Shown one piece after another: positions 17,207 to 26,210 of a DNA stretch of 64,000 nucleotides. This stretch comes from Sphingomonas radiodurans. Its GTDB lineage: Bacteria > Pseudomonadota > Alphaproteobacteria > Sphingomonadales > Sphingomonadaceae. Location of the stretch: positions 372,001 to 436,000 of the forward strand of contig NZ_CP086594.1 of the NCBI RefSeq assembly GCF_020866845.1. Direction: 5' to 3'. A program made the position numbers and the translations under genes. Under the pieces are notes generated by a model, which was not told where the DNA came from, did not search any database, and worked only from the letters and a program-made list of their open reading frames with translations. The stretch's first letter is position 1, and each line of letters begins with the position of its first letter.

Positions 17207-18193
17207 ATGCCGCCATCGGACCACCGCCCTGCCACGCTGATCCCCGGTGGTGCCGTGTTTCCGCACCGTCACCTGACCGGAATCGAAGGTCTTCAGCCGC
17301 ACGAGATCACGTTCCTGCTGGACGAGGCGGAGCGGTGGATCGGGCCGAATCGGGGGCATGCGGCACCCGACAAGCGGCTGGCCGGCCTCACGCAGATCAA
17401 CGCCTTTTTCGAGAATTCGACGCGCACGCTGCTGAGCTTCGAGATCGCGGGCAAGCGGCTCGGCGCGGATGTCGTGAACATGCACGCGGCGCAGTCGAGC
17501 GTGAAGAAGGGCGAGACGCTGATCGACACGGCGATGACGCTGAACGCGATGCGCGCGGACGTGCTGGTGATCCGCCACATGGCGTCGGGCGCGGTGCGGC
17601 TGATCGCGGACAAGGTGGATTGCCCGGTGCTCAACGCGGGCGACGGGCGGCACGAGCATCCGACGCAAGCGCTGCTCGACGCGCTGACGATCCGGCGGCG
17701 GCGCGGCTCGATCCACAACCAGCGGGTGGTGATCTGCGGCGACGTGCTGCACAGCCGGGTCGCGCGGTCGAACATCCTCGCGCTCACCGCGCTCGCCGCC
17801 GAGGTACGCGTGTGTGCGCCATCAACGCTGATGCCGCTGGCAATCGAGCGGATGGGCGTGACGCCGTTCACCGACTTCGACGCGGCGCTGGAGGGGGCGG
17901 ACGTGGTGATGATGCTGCGGCTGCAGACCGAGCGGATGTCGGGCGGCTATGTGCCGTCCACGCGCGAATATCGGATGCGCTATGGCCTGACGCTCGAGCG
18001 GCTGGCGCGCGCGAAGCCGGACGCGCTCGTGATGCATCCGGGGCCGATGAACCGCGGGGTGGAGATCGATTCGAACGTCGCCGATCACGATCGGTCGGCG
18101 ATCACCGAGCAGGTCGAGATGGGGGTCGCGGTGCGGATGGCGTGCCTCGACGTGCTGACGCGCCGCGCGCGCGGTGTGGCGGGTTGGGCATGA
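17207..18193 (+). CDS. pyrB: Aspartate carbamoyltransferase catalytic subunit
   Basis: 328 residues. Condenses carbamoyl phosphate with aspartate in pyrimidine synthesis. Carbamoyl-phosphate loop [13 protein letters not shown], second loop [44 protein letters not shown] and [14 protein letters not shown] are all present. I start at ATG 17207; the frame continues upstream to 17009 but overlaps the divergent SOUL gene. The stop overlaps the next ATG as ATGA, coupling it to a degenerate dihydroorotase, the arrangement found where the catalytic subunit assembles with an inactive DHOase-like partner instead of PyrI. Confidence 0.95.
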   Translation: MPPSDHRPATLIPGGAVFPHRHLTGIEGLQPHEITFLLDEAERWIGPNRGHAAPDKRLAGLTQINAFFENSTRTLLSFEIAGKRLGADVVNMHAAQSSVKKGETLIDTAMTLNAMRADVLVIRHMASGAVRLIADKVDCPVLNAGDGRHEHPTQALLDALTIRRRRGSIHNQRVVICGDVLHSRVARSNILALTALAAEVRVCAPSTLMPLAIERMGVTPFTDFDAALEGADVVMMLRLQTERMSGGYVPSTREYRMRYGLTLERLARAKPDALVMHPGPMNRGVEIDSNVADHDRSAITEQVEMGVAVRMACLDVLTRRARGVAGWA

Positions 18194-19398
18194 GGCCGCT
18201 GCATTTCCGCAACGCGCGGATCGTCTGCCCGGTCGGCGGGGAGCGGCTGGGCGAGTTGTTCGTGGCAGGCGGGGTGATCGTGGCGGAGGCGAGCGACGCG
18301 GTGGTGATCGACTGCCGCGGCAAGCTGCTCGCGCCGGCGGTGGTCGACCTGGGGGTCGCGACAATCGATCGCGCGGCGTTCCATGCCGGCGGGATCGTTC
18401 GCGTCGGGCTGATGCCCGATCAGACGCCGGTGCTCGACGAGCCGGGGATCGTCCAGCGATCGGCGCTGATCGGCAGGCCGGATTTGTGGATCCACCCGAT
18501 CGCGGCGGCGACGCGCGGGCTGGCGGGGGCGGATCTGGCGGAGATGGCGATCTGCGCTTCGGCGGGCGCGCGCGCGGTGGGGACCGGGCGGGGGTGGATC
18601 GCCGATTCGGGGGTGATGGCGCGCGTGCTGGCCTATGCGCGCGACCTGGGGCTGACGGTGGTGAGCCATGCCGAGGATGCGGGGCTGGTCGGCGAGGCGG
18701 TGGCGACCGAAGGCGAGACGGCGACGCGGCTCGGGCTGGCGGCGGCACCGTCGCTGGCCGAGCCGCTGGCGATCGCGCGCGACCTGATGCTGACCGAAGC
18801 GGCGGATTCACGGCTGCATATCCGCCAGGTGACGACGGCGGCGGGGTTCGAGCTGGTGCGCGCGGCGAAGCGGCGCGGCGTGCGCGTGACGTGCGGGATC
18901 ACGCCGGCGCATCTGTTGCTGTCGGACATTGCGATGAGCGATTTCCGCACCTTCGCGCACCTCTCGCCGCCGTTGCGAAGCGAGAGCGATCGTCAGGCGG
19001 CGCTGGTGGCGCTGGAGGACGGGACGATCGACGTGCTGTGTTCGGGCCATGACCCGCGCGGGCCGGAGGAGAAGCGCTTGCCGTTCGCCGATTCAAGCGC
19101 GGGCGCGGCGGGGGCCGCGACATTGCTGCCGCTGGCGCTGGGGCTGGCGCGCGACGGGCGCGTTTCACTGGCGCGGCTGAGCGCGCTGCTATCGCGCAAT
19201 CCGGCCGCGGTGCTAGGGCTCGAGGCGGGGACGCTCGAGGCGGGGCGCGAGGCGGACCTGATGCAGGTCGACCCCGATGCGCCGTGGCAGATCGACGCCG
19301 ACACGCTGCCGGGCAAGGCCGGCAACACGCCGTTCGACGGGCTGCCGGTGCAGGGCCGCGTGCTGCGGCTGTTCAAGGGTGGGCGCGAGTTGGGCTGA
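18190..19398 (+). CDS. Dihydroorotase-like protein lacking the HxH metal site (PyrX type)
   Basis: 402 residues of the amidohydrolase superfamily, aligned over its length with dihydroorotase: [11 protein letters not shown] where active enzymes read PGxVDxHx[18 protein letters not shown]-like region lost, [23 protein letters not shown] and a [16 protein letters not shown] catalytic-loop remnant. The two metal-binding His after Asp53 are absent (D53-L-G-V), so zinc chemistry is unlikely. In Pseudomonas an inactive pyrX-encoded homologue is needed for ATCase assembly, and coupling to pyrB by ATGA fits that role. A true pyrC should exist elsewhere. Often auto-annotated as dihydroorotase. Confidence 0.88.
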   Translation: MRPLHFRNARIVCPVGGERLGELFVAGGVIVAEASDAVVIDCRGKLLAPAVVDLGVATIDRAAFHAGGIVRVGLMPDQTPVLDEPGIVQRSALIGRPDLWIHPIAAATRGLAGADLAEMAICASAGARAVGTGRGWIADSGVMARVLAYARDLGLTVVSHAEDAGLVGEAVATEGETATRLGLAAAPSLAEPLAIARDLMLTEAADSRLHIRQVTTAAGFELVRAAKRRGVRVTCGITPAHLLLSDIAMSDFRTFAHLSPPLRSESDRQAALVALEDGTIDVLCSGHDPRGPEEKRLPFADSSAGAAGAATLLPLALGLARDGRVSLARLSALLSRNPAAVLGLEAGTLEAGREADLMQVDPDAPWQIDADTLPGKAGNTPFDGLPVQGRVLRLFKGGRELG

Positions 19399-19406
19399 TC
19401 CCCTCA

Positions 19407-19517
19407 CCGTTCGTGCTGAGGAGGTGCTAAGCCAACGGTGAAGCGCCGTCTCGAAGCACTGGGCTGCCCTTCGAGACGAGGCTTCGACTTCGCTCAGCCT
19501 CTCCTCAGAGCGAACGG
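19407..19517. repeat. Nested inverted-repeat element, family D
   Basis: Outer arms CCGTTCGTGCTGAGGAG (19407-19423) and CTCCTCAGAGCGAACGG (19501-19517) pair with two mismatches. Inside, CGTCTCGAAG (19447-19456) and CTTCGAGACG (19469-19478) pair perfectly. The element fills the gap between the convergent pyrB operon and the TPR/SPOR gene and could serve as a bidirectional terminator. Its CCGTTCG ends resemble family C. Confidence 0.75.
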
Positions 19518-19525
19518 AGGTGGAA

Positions 19526-20821
19526 TCAGCGCGCGGCCATCTGCGTCTTTGCTGGCTTGGCCCATTGCGCCATCTGGTCGCCCGCCGAGGTGCGGACGAA
19601 GCAAGCGCCGCCCTTGGCGCGGTAGCCGCGGCACATCGTGTCGGCGCTGGCGCGCGAGAAGCCGCCGACCGATAAGCGGTAGAAGGACTTGAACGCCATG
19701 CCGGTGGGCGCCTGCTGCGCGAGGGCGGGGTAGCGGCGCGTTGCGCGGTCCCAGGCGTCCTTGGCGACACCGGCATTGTCGTAGGCGCCGAGCTGGACGA
19801 ACCAATTGCCCTTTGCCGGGGTAGCCGCGACCGGCTGGGCGGCGGGTTGTACCGCAGCGAGCCTGGTCTTGGATGCGCCCGATGTGAGAGCCGTCGAGGA
19901 AGCGGGGAGCGCCTGAACGATCTCGCGGCGTTCGCCGAAGACGATCCGTGGCGTGCCGTCGGACGGCATCGCGACTGCCGGGGCTTCCGCCTCGACGGCG
20001 GCGACTTCGACTGCTGGCTCGACGGGAGTGGGTTCGACCGTCTCCTCGGCGGCGGCCATCGCCGACACTGGCACGGTGGCGTTGAGCGCGAGCGCGACTG
20101 GCTGGCCGGGATCCTTCACGGGCACGACACCGAGCAGCGCGGACACCTGGTCGGCGGCGCCGACCGGCTTGGCGAAGGCGGCCCATTGCACGATGCGCGC
20201 GTCAGCTTCGAGCGGGGCCATATCGACGCCGACGAGCTGGCGCGATTCGGCCCAGCGGCCGGCGAGCGCGAGCGCGAGCGCGAGGTTCTGCCGCGTCTTG
20301 GCATCGGCATCGGGCGAGCGCGCGGCGACGGTGAGCAGTTCGACCGCGCCGACCGGATCACCGGCGAGGGCGATCGCGAGGCCGCGGTCGCTGGCGGGGA
20401 CGGTCGCGGCATTGGCGTCGAGCAGCTTGCGTGCCTCGTCCCACTGGCCCTCGGCGATCATCGCCAGCGCGAGATTGAGCGTGGCCTTGCCGTTGCCGGG
20501 CGAGAGCTGGAGCACATCGGCATAAGCGGCATGCGCCGAGGTGAAGCGGCCGGCCTTCAGGTACGCGGCGCCGAGCAGGGTGCGGTAGCTGGCGTCCTGC
20601 GGCATCAGCGCGACCGCGGCTTCGGCAAAGCCGATCGCCTTGGCCGGATCGCCCTTCGCGAGCGCCTTGCTCGCCTTGGCGGCGTTACCCGCGGCGGCCT
20701 TCGCGATGGCGGCGTCGCTGCGGCTGCTCGCGACGGCGATCCCGCCATACGTGACGCCGGCTATCGTTCCGCCGAGCATCAGGGCCGAAAGGCTCAGGCT
20801 GGCTATCGTACGCTTGTTCAT
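19526..20821 (-). CDS. TPR- and SPOR-domain protein
   Basis: 431 residues. N-terminal signal peptide or anchor (about 5-28), then tetratricopeptide-like helices (about 35-190; KAIGFAEAAVALMPQDASYR, AAYLKAGRFTSAHAAYADVL), a long Ala/Pro/Val linker, and a C-terminal SPOR domain (about 345-420; GNWFVQLGAYDN, FYRLSVGGFSRASADTMC). SPOR domains bind denuded peptidoglycan at division septa. The ATG at 20821 lies two bases after the stop of the RHH-like gene, placing it third after parA. A role in envelope or division placement is inference from the domain and its neighbours. Confidence 0.85.
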   Translation of the reverse strand: MNKRTIASLSLSALMLGGTIAGVTYGGIAVASSRSDAAIAKAAAGNAAKASKALAKGDPAKAIGFAEAAVALMPQDASYRTLLGAAYLKAGRFTSAHAAYADVLQLSPGNGKATLNLALAMIAEGQWDEARKLLDANAATVPASDRGLAIALAGDPVGAVELLTVAARSPDADAKTRQNLALALALAGRWAESRQLVGVDMAPLEADARIVQWAAFAKPVGAADQVSALLGVVPVKDPGQPVALALNATVPVSAMAAAEETVEPTPVEPAVEVAAVEAEAPAVAMPSDGTPRIVFGERREIVQALPASSTALTSGASKTRLAAVQPAAQPVAATPAKGNWFVQLGAYDNAGVAKDAWDRATRRYPALAQQAPTGMAFKSFYRLSVGGFSRASADTMCRGYRAKGGACFVRTSAGDQMAQWAKPAKTQMAAR

Positions 20822-20823
20822 GA

Positions 20824-21315
20824 TCAATCCTTCGAACGACCAGAGATAGGCTGGGCAGTGTTTTGGTGGGGAGGCAGCTGCGCGACGAGCGCCTCCACCT
20901 CGGGCAGGGTATCGAGAAAGGCGTCGAGCGCCGCGGTGACGAGATATTGCGCGGAGCGGCCACGGGTGGCGCTCGCGAGCTTGAGCTTGAGATGGCGCTC
21001 GCGATCGAGCCGCAGCGTGAAGGCGGCGCGTCCGGTGCGCACCATGCTGCTCTGGAGCCGTGCGGCGGTGGCGACCGAGACGGGGACTGGCGCTTGCGCG
21101 GCGATCTCCTCTGCCAGCGCGGCGCGTTCACGCAGCACGGGCGGCAGCGGCGGTTCGGGGGTCGGATCGCCCAGATCGTTCCAGCCGAGATCGTCCTCGA
21201 CGTCGCTGAGCCCGACGAGGCTGCCGAAGCCCTGGCGGCGCATCGCAGGGCGCGCTTCGCCCTTGCGCGCGAGCAGGCCGGCGGAGAGCGCAGCGATTGG
21301 CTTGGCGGTCGTCAT
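20824..21315 (-). CDS. RHH-like protein coupled to orphan ParA
   Basis: 163 residues from ATG 21315, which overlaps the parA stop as ATGA; the longer frame upstream is Arg-rich and overlaps parA, so it is rejected. The N-terminal half is low complexity with LGWNDLGDPTPEPPLPPVL. The C-terminal third reads GRAAFTLRLDRERHLKLKLA followed by YLVTAALDAFLDTLPEVEAL, a strand-helix-helix pattern like ribbon-helix-helix DNA-binding proteins. It could be a small adaptor or ParB-substitute for the ParA-like ATPase. No ParB-type HTH or parS site was recognised. Conserved placement between ParA and SPOR protein is notable. Confidence 0.75.
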   Translation of the reverse strand: MTTAKPIAALSAGLLARKGEARPAMRRQGFGSLVGLSDVEDDLGWNDLGDPTPEPPLPPVLRERAALAEEIAAQAPVPVSVATAARLQSSMVRTGRAAFTLRLDRERHLKLKLASATRGRSAQYLVTAALDAFLDTLPEVEALVAQLPPHQNTAQPISGRSKD

Positions 21316-22028
21316 GAGGACACCACCCGCCGGCCGAAGCCGCCGGCTGCGACGCGGGGACCGGCGAAGCCCGGCTTGCCGGGCGCCGCGAAGATGGTGC
21401 GGCGGAAATTCTTTTCGAGGCGGTCGGAGATATAGCTCCACAGCGCGGTGATTTCGGCGGCGGAGCGGCCCTGGGGGTCGATCTCCATCACCGTGCGGCC
21501 GTCGATCATCGAGGCGGCGAGATCGGTGCGCTGGTGGATCATTGTCGGTGCGACAGTGCCGTGATGCGACAGGGCAAGCACCGCATCGCTGGTGATCCGC
21601 GCGCCGGGGGTCGCGGCGTTGACGACGAAGATCAGCGGCTTGCCGGCGCGCTCGCACAGATCGACCGTGGCGCCGACCGCGCGCAGATCGTGCGGGCTGG
21701 GGCGCGTGGGGATGACGATCAGCTCGGCGACCTGGATAACATATTGGATCGCGACGGTGATCGCGGGCGGCGTGTCGATCACCGCGAGCTTGAAGCCTTG
21801 CTGGCGCAGGATCTCGATATCGGCGGCGAGCCGCGCGACGCTGGTCTGCGCGAAGGCGGGATAATCATCCGACCGCTCGTTCCACCAATCGGCGAGCGAG
21901 CCCTGCGGATCGATGTCGATCAGCACGACCGGCCCAGCGCCGGCGCGCTGCGCCTGCACCGCCAGGTGACCTGACAGTGTGGTCTTTCCCGACCCACCTT
22001 TCTGCGATGCCATCGCTAGAACGCGCAT
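21312..22028 (-). CDS. ParA-family ATPase (orphan, no ParB)
   Basis: 238 residues. Deviant Walker A KGGSGKTT at 10-17, Walker A' region VVLIDIDPQGSLADWW, Walker B LAVIDTPP, and the ParA-type TRPSPHDLRAVGATVDLCER. Such ATPases dimerise with ATP on DNA or membrane and position plasmids, chromosomes or protein complexes. There is no parB, rep or partition site nearby, and the gene is coupled to an RHH-like and a TPR/SPOR gene, so protein or envelope positioning is more likely than plasmid partition. I chose ATG 22028 (GACGGGGCAC upstream); ATG 22070 would add 14 residues. Confidence 0.9.
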   Translation of the reverse strand: MRVLAMASQKGGSGKTTLSGHLAVQAQRAGAGPVVLIDIDPQGSLADWWNERSDDYPAFAQTSVARLAADIEILRQQGFKLAVIDTPPAITVAIQYVIQVAELIVIPTRPSPHDLRAVGATVDLCERAGKPLIFVVNAATPGARITSDAVLALSHHGTVAPTMIHQRTDLAASMIDGRTVMEIDPQGRSAAEITALWSYISDRLEKNFRRTIFAAPGKPGFAGPRVAAGGFGRRVVSS

Positions 22029-22198
22029 GTGCCCCGTCGAACTCCCACCTGTTCGATTGGGTGATGCCATGATGTGAGATAAAGAATGGTTAAGCGCGTT
22101 CACCTGCACAGACCGGGCAGGTTAACGCGGCAATTACCGTGCTAGCCGACACAGAACTTCTGGGGCATGGATGCCCTGCGTTTCATTGGGGTGGTGGG

Positions 22199-23179
22199 AT
22201 GAACAAGGCGTATCTTAGTGGGTTGGCCGGGCTGATCATGGTGGCGGCGCCGGCAATGGCGGACGTGAAGCAGGGCGTCGATGCGTGGAGCCGCGGCGAC
22301 TATAAGACCGCGGTCGAGATGTGGCGGCCGCTTGCCACCGCCGGCGACGCGGATGCGCAGTTCAACCTGGGCCAGGCCTATAAGCTGGGCCGCGGCGTGC
22401 CGGTCGACCTGCCGATGGCGATCGAATGGTTCCGCAAAGCGGCGGTGCAGGGCCATGCGCAGGCGATCGACAATTACGGCCTCGCGCTGTTCCAGGACGG
22501 CAAGAAAGCCGAGGCGCTGCCGTGGCTGGAAAAGTCGGTCGCGCGCGACGAGAAGCGCACGCAGCTCGTATTGGGCACGATGCTGTTCAACGCCGATGGC
22601 GTGCCCAGGGACTGGGTACGCGCCTATGCGCTGGTGACGCGATCGTCGCAGCAGAGCCTGCCGCAAGCCTCGCAGACGCTGGCGCAGATGGACCAGTATA
22701 TCCCCGAGGCGGATCGGCAGAAGGGCCTGGTGCTCGCACGTAAATACGAGACGGATGCGCGCGCGATGGCGGTCGCCACCCCGCCGGCACCGCCGACTGG
22801 GCGGACGGCTGGCGCCGGCGCGCCGACGGGCATGGTCAAGGTTCCGCCGGTTGCGAGGCCAAGCCCTGCCGCTCGGCCGACCCCTGCCCCACGGCCGGTC
22901 GCGGCAGCGCCGGTGCCAGCGCCGCGCCCGGGGACGGCTGCGCCCGTACCGCGGACCACGGTCAGCGGCGGTGGTTGGCGGATCCAGCTTGGGGCGTTTC
23001 GCGACGAGAGCAATGCGCGTGACTTGTGGGCGAAGGTCGGCGCGCGCACCGGGGGCAGCGCGAGCTATCCCAAGGCGGGCAGCGTGACTCGGCTGCAGGC
23101 GGGCGGGTTCGCGTCGAAGGCGGCGGCGCAGGCGGCGTGCCGCAAGGCCGGCGTCGCGTGCGTGGTGGTCGCGCCCTGA
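22199..23179 (+). CDS. Sel1-repeat and SPOR-domain protein
   Basis: 326 residues. A signal peptide ends at about APAMA (residue 21). Sel1-like repeats cover about 25-190 (DADAQFNLGQAYKLGRGVPV; WFRKAAVQGHAQAIDNYGLA). A Pro/Ala linker (PSPAARPTPAPRPVAAAPVP) leads to a C-terminal SPOR domain (about 258-326; GGWRIQLGAFRDESNARDLW, VTRLQAGGFASKAAAQAAC). It is divergent from the parA operon with about 170 bp between starts, so two SPOR proteins share the locus. Export and peptidoglycan binding are expected. Start ATG 22199 has GGGGTGGTGGG directly upstream. Confidence 0.87.
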   Translation: MNKAYLSGLAGLIMVAAPAMADVKQGVDAWSRGDYKTAVEMWRPLATAGDADAQFNLGQAYKLGRGVPVDLPMAIEWFRKAAVQGHAQAIDNYGLALFQDGKKAEALPWLEKSVARDEKRTQLVLGTMLFNADGVPRDWVRAYALVTRSSQQSLPQASQTLAQMDQYIPEADRQKGLVLARKYETDARAMAVATPPAPPTGRTAGAGAPTGMVKVPPVARPSPAARPTPAPRPVAAAPVPAPRPGTAAPVPRTTVSGGGWRIQLGAFRDESNARDLWAKVGARTGGSASYPKAGSVTRLQAGGFASKAAAQAACRKAGVACVVVAP

Positions 23180-23208
23180 ACGTTTGACTCAGGGCTGGGC
23201 TGCGGTGA

Positions 23209-23430
23209 TCAGATGATCCCGCCGCCGAGCATCAGGCGCAGCGTGAAGATGATGATCAGCACGATGTTCAGGTTGCGCCCGGCGTTCGAGCTGGACATTG
23301 CGCCCACCGCCGCACCGACGATCCCGATCGGGATGACGAGCCAGTTCATCCACCCGAGCAACGGGATGAAGGCGACCAGCCCGAGCGCGAGCGTGACGAG
23401 ACCGATCAGGATCGAGACGATGTTCAGCAT
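23209..23430 (-). CDS. Small membrane protein
   Basis: 73 residues from ATG 23430 with two or three hydrophobic segments (VSILIGLVTLALGLVAFIPL, WLVIPIGIVGAAVGAM, NIVLIIIFTLRLML). Family and function are not recognised; the size and layout are typical of small inner-membrane proteins. It is convergent with the Sel1/SPOR gene (29-bp gap) and divergent from the lipoprotein gene. No strong ribosome site was found, so the exact start among closely spaced candidates is uncertain. Confidence 0.65.
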   Translation of the reverse strand: MLNIVSILIGLVTLALGLVAFIPLLGWMNWLVIPIGIVGAAVGAMSSSNAGRNLNIVLIIIFTLRLMLGGGII

Positions 23431-23547
23431 GGCAATAAGATGGCCATAAACGCGGTGTATTGCAAGAGTGAGACACGCCGGCGCCGCACCCTTCCTTAAC
23501 CGGTGCTGCGGCATGGGTGGCGGCGAATATCACACCGGGGGTTGACC

Positions 23548-24288
23548 ATGGATCGCCTGTTTCGCCGCGCATCCTTCCTGACGCTGGCGCTGATCGTCGC
23601 GGCTTGCGGCAAGGCGCCGAACGAAGAGGCGGCGCTGGCCGATCTCGATAATTCGTTGGCGCAAGTGAATGGCGCGTCGAGCGCGAACGATCCCGCGCTG
23701 CAAGGCGCGCTGAAGGACCAGATCATGGTCGATCCGGCGCTGGTGCAGCAGGCCAATGCCGATACGGTGCGCCCGCCGGCGCAGCCCGAATCCGGCGCGG
23801 TGCCGCCCGAGGGGATCGCCGATGCGGCGCGCAAGCCGGTGAAGGACGAGGTGCGCCCTGCCCCGCCGGCGTCGGGCGACTGCAAGCAATGCGCCGCCGC
23901 GCGCCGCGCGCTGACGCTGGGCGCGCTTGCCGCCAGCCAGGGCGCCTCGGCGCAATGCGCGGCGAACGTCGCTTATTCCAACGACTGGGCGAACCGCCTG
24001 CCGCAGGGCGTGCCGCTATATCCCGACGCGCGCGTCGCCGAGGCCGCGGGCGCGGACCGCGACGGCTGCGCGCTGCGCGTCGTGAGTTTCACCAGCGCGG
24101 CGCCGATGCAGCGGCTGCTCGACTGGTATTATACGCGGACCAGCGATGCGGGGTATCGCGCCGAGCATCAGGCGGAGGGCAACGAGCATATCCTGGGCGG
24201 CACGAAGCGCGGCGCGGCATTCCTGCTGGTGCTCAACCCGCGCAAGGGCGGCGGGACGGACGTGGATTTGATGGCTGATGGGGGGTGA
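23548..24288 (+). CDS. Predicted outer-membrane lipoprotein
   Basis: 246 residues. N-terminal signal with a lipobox (TLALIVAACGK; lipidated Cys at about residue 20). A linker rich in Pro, Ala and Gln follows, with CKQCAAARRALTLG at about 113 and SAQCAANVAYSNDWANRLPQ (two further Cys), then a compact domain with YPDARVAEAAGADRDGC, RLLDWYYTRTSDAGY and GGTKRGAAFLLVLNPR. The latter half resembles small periplasmic domains seen in sphingomonad envelope lipoproteins, but I cannot name it. It sits downstream of the Sel1/SPOR gene, separated by the opposing small membrane gene. Confidence 0.8.
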   Translation: MDRLFRRASFLTLALIVAACGKAPNEEAALADLDNSLAQVNGASSANDPALQGALKDQIMVDPALVQQANADTVRPPAQPESGAVPPEGIADAARKPVKDEVRPAPPASGDCKQCAAARRALTLGALAASQGASAQCAANVAYSNDWANRLPQGVPLYPDARVAEAAGADRDGCALRVVSFTSAAPMQRLLDWYYTRTSDAGYRAEHQAEGNEHILGGTKRGAAFLLVLNPRKGGGTDVDLMADGG

Positions 24289-24369
24289 GGAATAGGGGGG
24301 TTCGGGTGGGGTTGTGCGATTGGCGTCGGCATTGCCGCTGCTGTGGGCTTAACATGAACAAGCGCAGTT

Positions 24370-26121
24370 CTATCCATTAAGTGTTATGCCGTCGTTTAAA
24401 CCGTCGGAAGCGACGAAACGACCTACGATCCTGAGCCGGTCCGGGTAGGTGGACCAGCTAGTCGCTGGCGGCGAACTATTCTCGTATGAGTTGTGATGTT
24501 TTACAGCGAACTCGCGCATCAACGTGCCTTTACCGTAGCCCTCCACTCCGCCATCACCAAAATGCTGTAATCGGTTCGGAAGAGTGTTGTTCATTCCCAC
24601 TTGGTACATGATGAACAGTTCGTTAGCGGCAGCCGTGTCCCATCCCCGGTCTCGGTTTGATGAGGGAAGTACAAATTTAGGTTGCGTACCACGCGTACGC
24701 TTTAGTTCAGGGAATAACTCCTCACCACGCACAAGTTTGATGAGCAAGCCAAGTAGGAGTGGCAACTCGATTGGCGTTTGGTTATCCTCCCATGTATGAA
24801 CAAAAACCCGAAACGCATCCATTATAGCAATCGCTTCCCGTGGAGTTACGTCCCAAGCAGACAGCAGTTCTCCCGCAATTTCAGGCACACTCAAATGCTT
24901 CGGTGCTCCATCCACCAGTGACGGTGGGTAGTTCATGCTAGCTTTCCATGGAGCGATACTCTCAAAATGACTGATGACCAGTTCTTTGATCGAGGGGCGG
25001 CGCAGGGTATAAGATCGACTGAAAAAACGACGGAGATAATCATCGCTTTCAAAGCCCTCACCGTAGATTGCCTTGATGCTATGAGTCAGTTGTCCGCTGT
25101 GCAGCGCAATCACGAACACGACCCCGGGAACGTCAAAAAGGTGCTTTATCTCTTCTAGTAGCTGAATTGCAAAACTAGGTCGGCAGCGATCAAGTTCGTC
25201 TACGATAATATAAATTGGCGACACCCGCGGATCGTCGTCCGTTTCAAAGCCTTCCGCGATCGCAAGCAAGTTGGCCTTAAAAGCCTCTCGGCTCGCGGCT
25301 CGCTTACGATACTGCTCTAGGAGCGCCTTTCCCGCCCCGTCGACAATCTCGCTAACGCCCTCACCTAGCTTATCTAAACCGGTGACAAGCGGGCTATTGT
25401 CATCATCCTCTTTCTTTGTCCCCTTTGCTTTCTCGGTTACTGTCGCCGCGGCATCGTCAAAAATGGTTTCGCCGACATACTTGCCGACCGCCTTGGTTCC
25501 CGCGCCGAGCAGTGCTTTTCCGAGGATTGGAAGGGCTGCCCTGGTCATCGCGCTAAATCGAGTACGCAGGGCCTTCGTTCTTAAAAAGTCTTTCAGGGCC
25601 ACTTCTAACGCGGCCATGATGCCCACCAGCGGTTCGTGGTTCCCGTCATCCACCCAAGCGTCATAGAACGCGACCGGGTGATTTAGGGCGAGGTGTTCGC
25701 GAAAGCGCTTGAGGAACCAGCTCTTCCCCTCGCCGTAAGGCGCGTCCAGAGCGAGCACGTAGGCTTCCTTGCGGTCTAAGCTGGCCAAGGCAGCTGCCTC
25801 GGACGTTAGGAAGCGTTCGAGCATCACCGCTTCACCATGACGCCCTAGGCGGTCGCCCTTCCAGATATCGCTTGGATTGTTGGCCACCGCCCTGCGCTCC
25901 CGAAACGGTCGTTTCGCGACCTGATAGTCAAAGCTGTAACCACAACACGGAAGGCACGACAGCCCTCCCGACAGGGAGCTCGACCGTCCGCCAAGAGCAT
26001 GTAAAATGACCTCTTCTAGGTCGCCGCAATTCGCGATACGCTGCCCGCGCATGGCCGGGGTGACGAGGCTTCTAAGAAAAGCTCGCGTGTATTCAGATAT
26101 CACGCCCTCCCTACACGTCAC
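24370..26121 (-). CDS. KAP family P-loop NTPase, stand-alone
   Basis: Up to 583 residues. Walker A APYGEGKSW (127-135) and an extended Walker B IYIIVDELDRCRPSFA (303-318) followed by HLFDVPGVVFVIALHS identify a KAP NTPase; the family's conserved NNPSDIWKGDRLGR precedes. Between the two motifs is a long insert with a moderately hydrophobic patch (195-215). The N-terminal 78 residues include a Cys cluster (CLPCC) and may not be translated: GTG 25887 is an alternative start. KAP NTPases include phage-exclusion PifA and QatA. No Qat partners are present. GC is clearly lower than in neighbours, consistent with transfer. Confidence 0.85.
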   Translation of the reverse strand: MTCREGVISEYTRAFLRSLVTPAMRGQRIANCGDLEEVILHALGGRSSSLSGGLSCLPCCGYSFDYQVAKRPFRERRAVANNPSDIWKGDRLGRHGEAVMLERFLTSEAAALASLDRKEAYVLALDAPYGEGKSWFLKRFREHLALNHPVAFYDAWVDDGNHEPLVGIMAALEVALKDFLRTKALRTRFSAMTRAALPILGKALLGAGTKAVGKYVGETIFDDAAATVTEKAKGTKKEDDDNSPLVTGLDKLGEGVSEIVDGAGKALLEQYRKRAASREAFKANLLAIAEGFETDDDPRVSPIYIIVDELDRCRPSFAIQLLEEIKHLFDVPGVVFVIALHSGQLTHSIKAIYGEGFESDDYLRRFFSRSYTLRRPSIKELVISHFESIAPWKASMNYPPSLVDGAPKHLSVPEIAGELLSAWDVTPREAIAIMDAFRVFVHTWEDNQTPIELPLLLGLLIKLVRGEELFPELKRTRGTQPKFVLPSSNRDRGWDTAAANELFIMYQVGMNNTLPNRLQHFGDGGVEGYGKGTLMREFAVKHHNSYENSSPPATSWSTYPDRLRIVGRFVASDGLNDGITLNG

Positions 26122-26210
26122 GGATTGAGGCTAGGAGGAGAACTGGCGTCCACGTCGGCGGCCTCGCGCATCGCTTGCTGCGAACGCGCGCGGATCGTAG
26201 GGCGCGGGCT

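Noticed and set aside
26122..26210. Possible fluoride riboswitch upstream of crcB
   Set aside because: The conserved GGNGATGG and CTGATGA features and the pseudoknot-forming sequences of the crcB motif are not present in these 89 bases.
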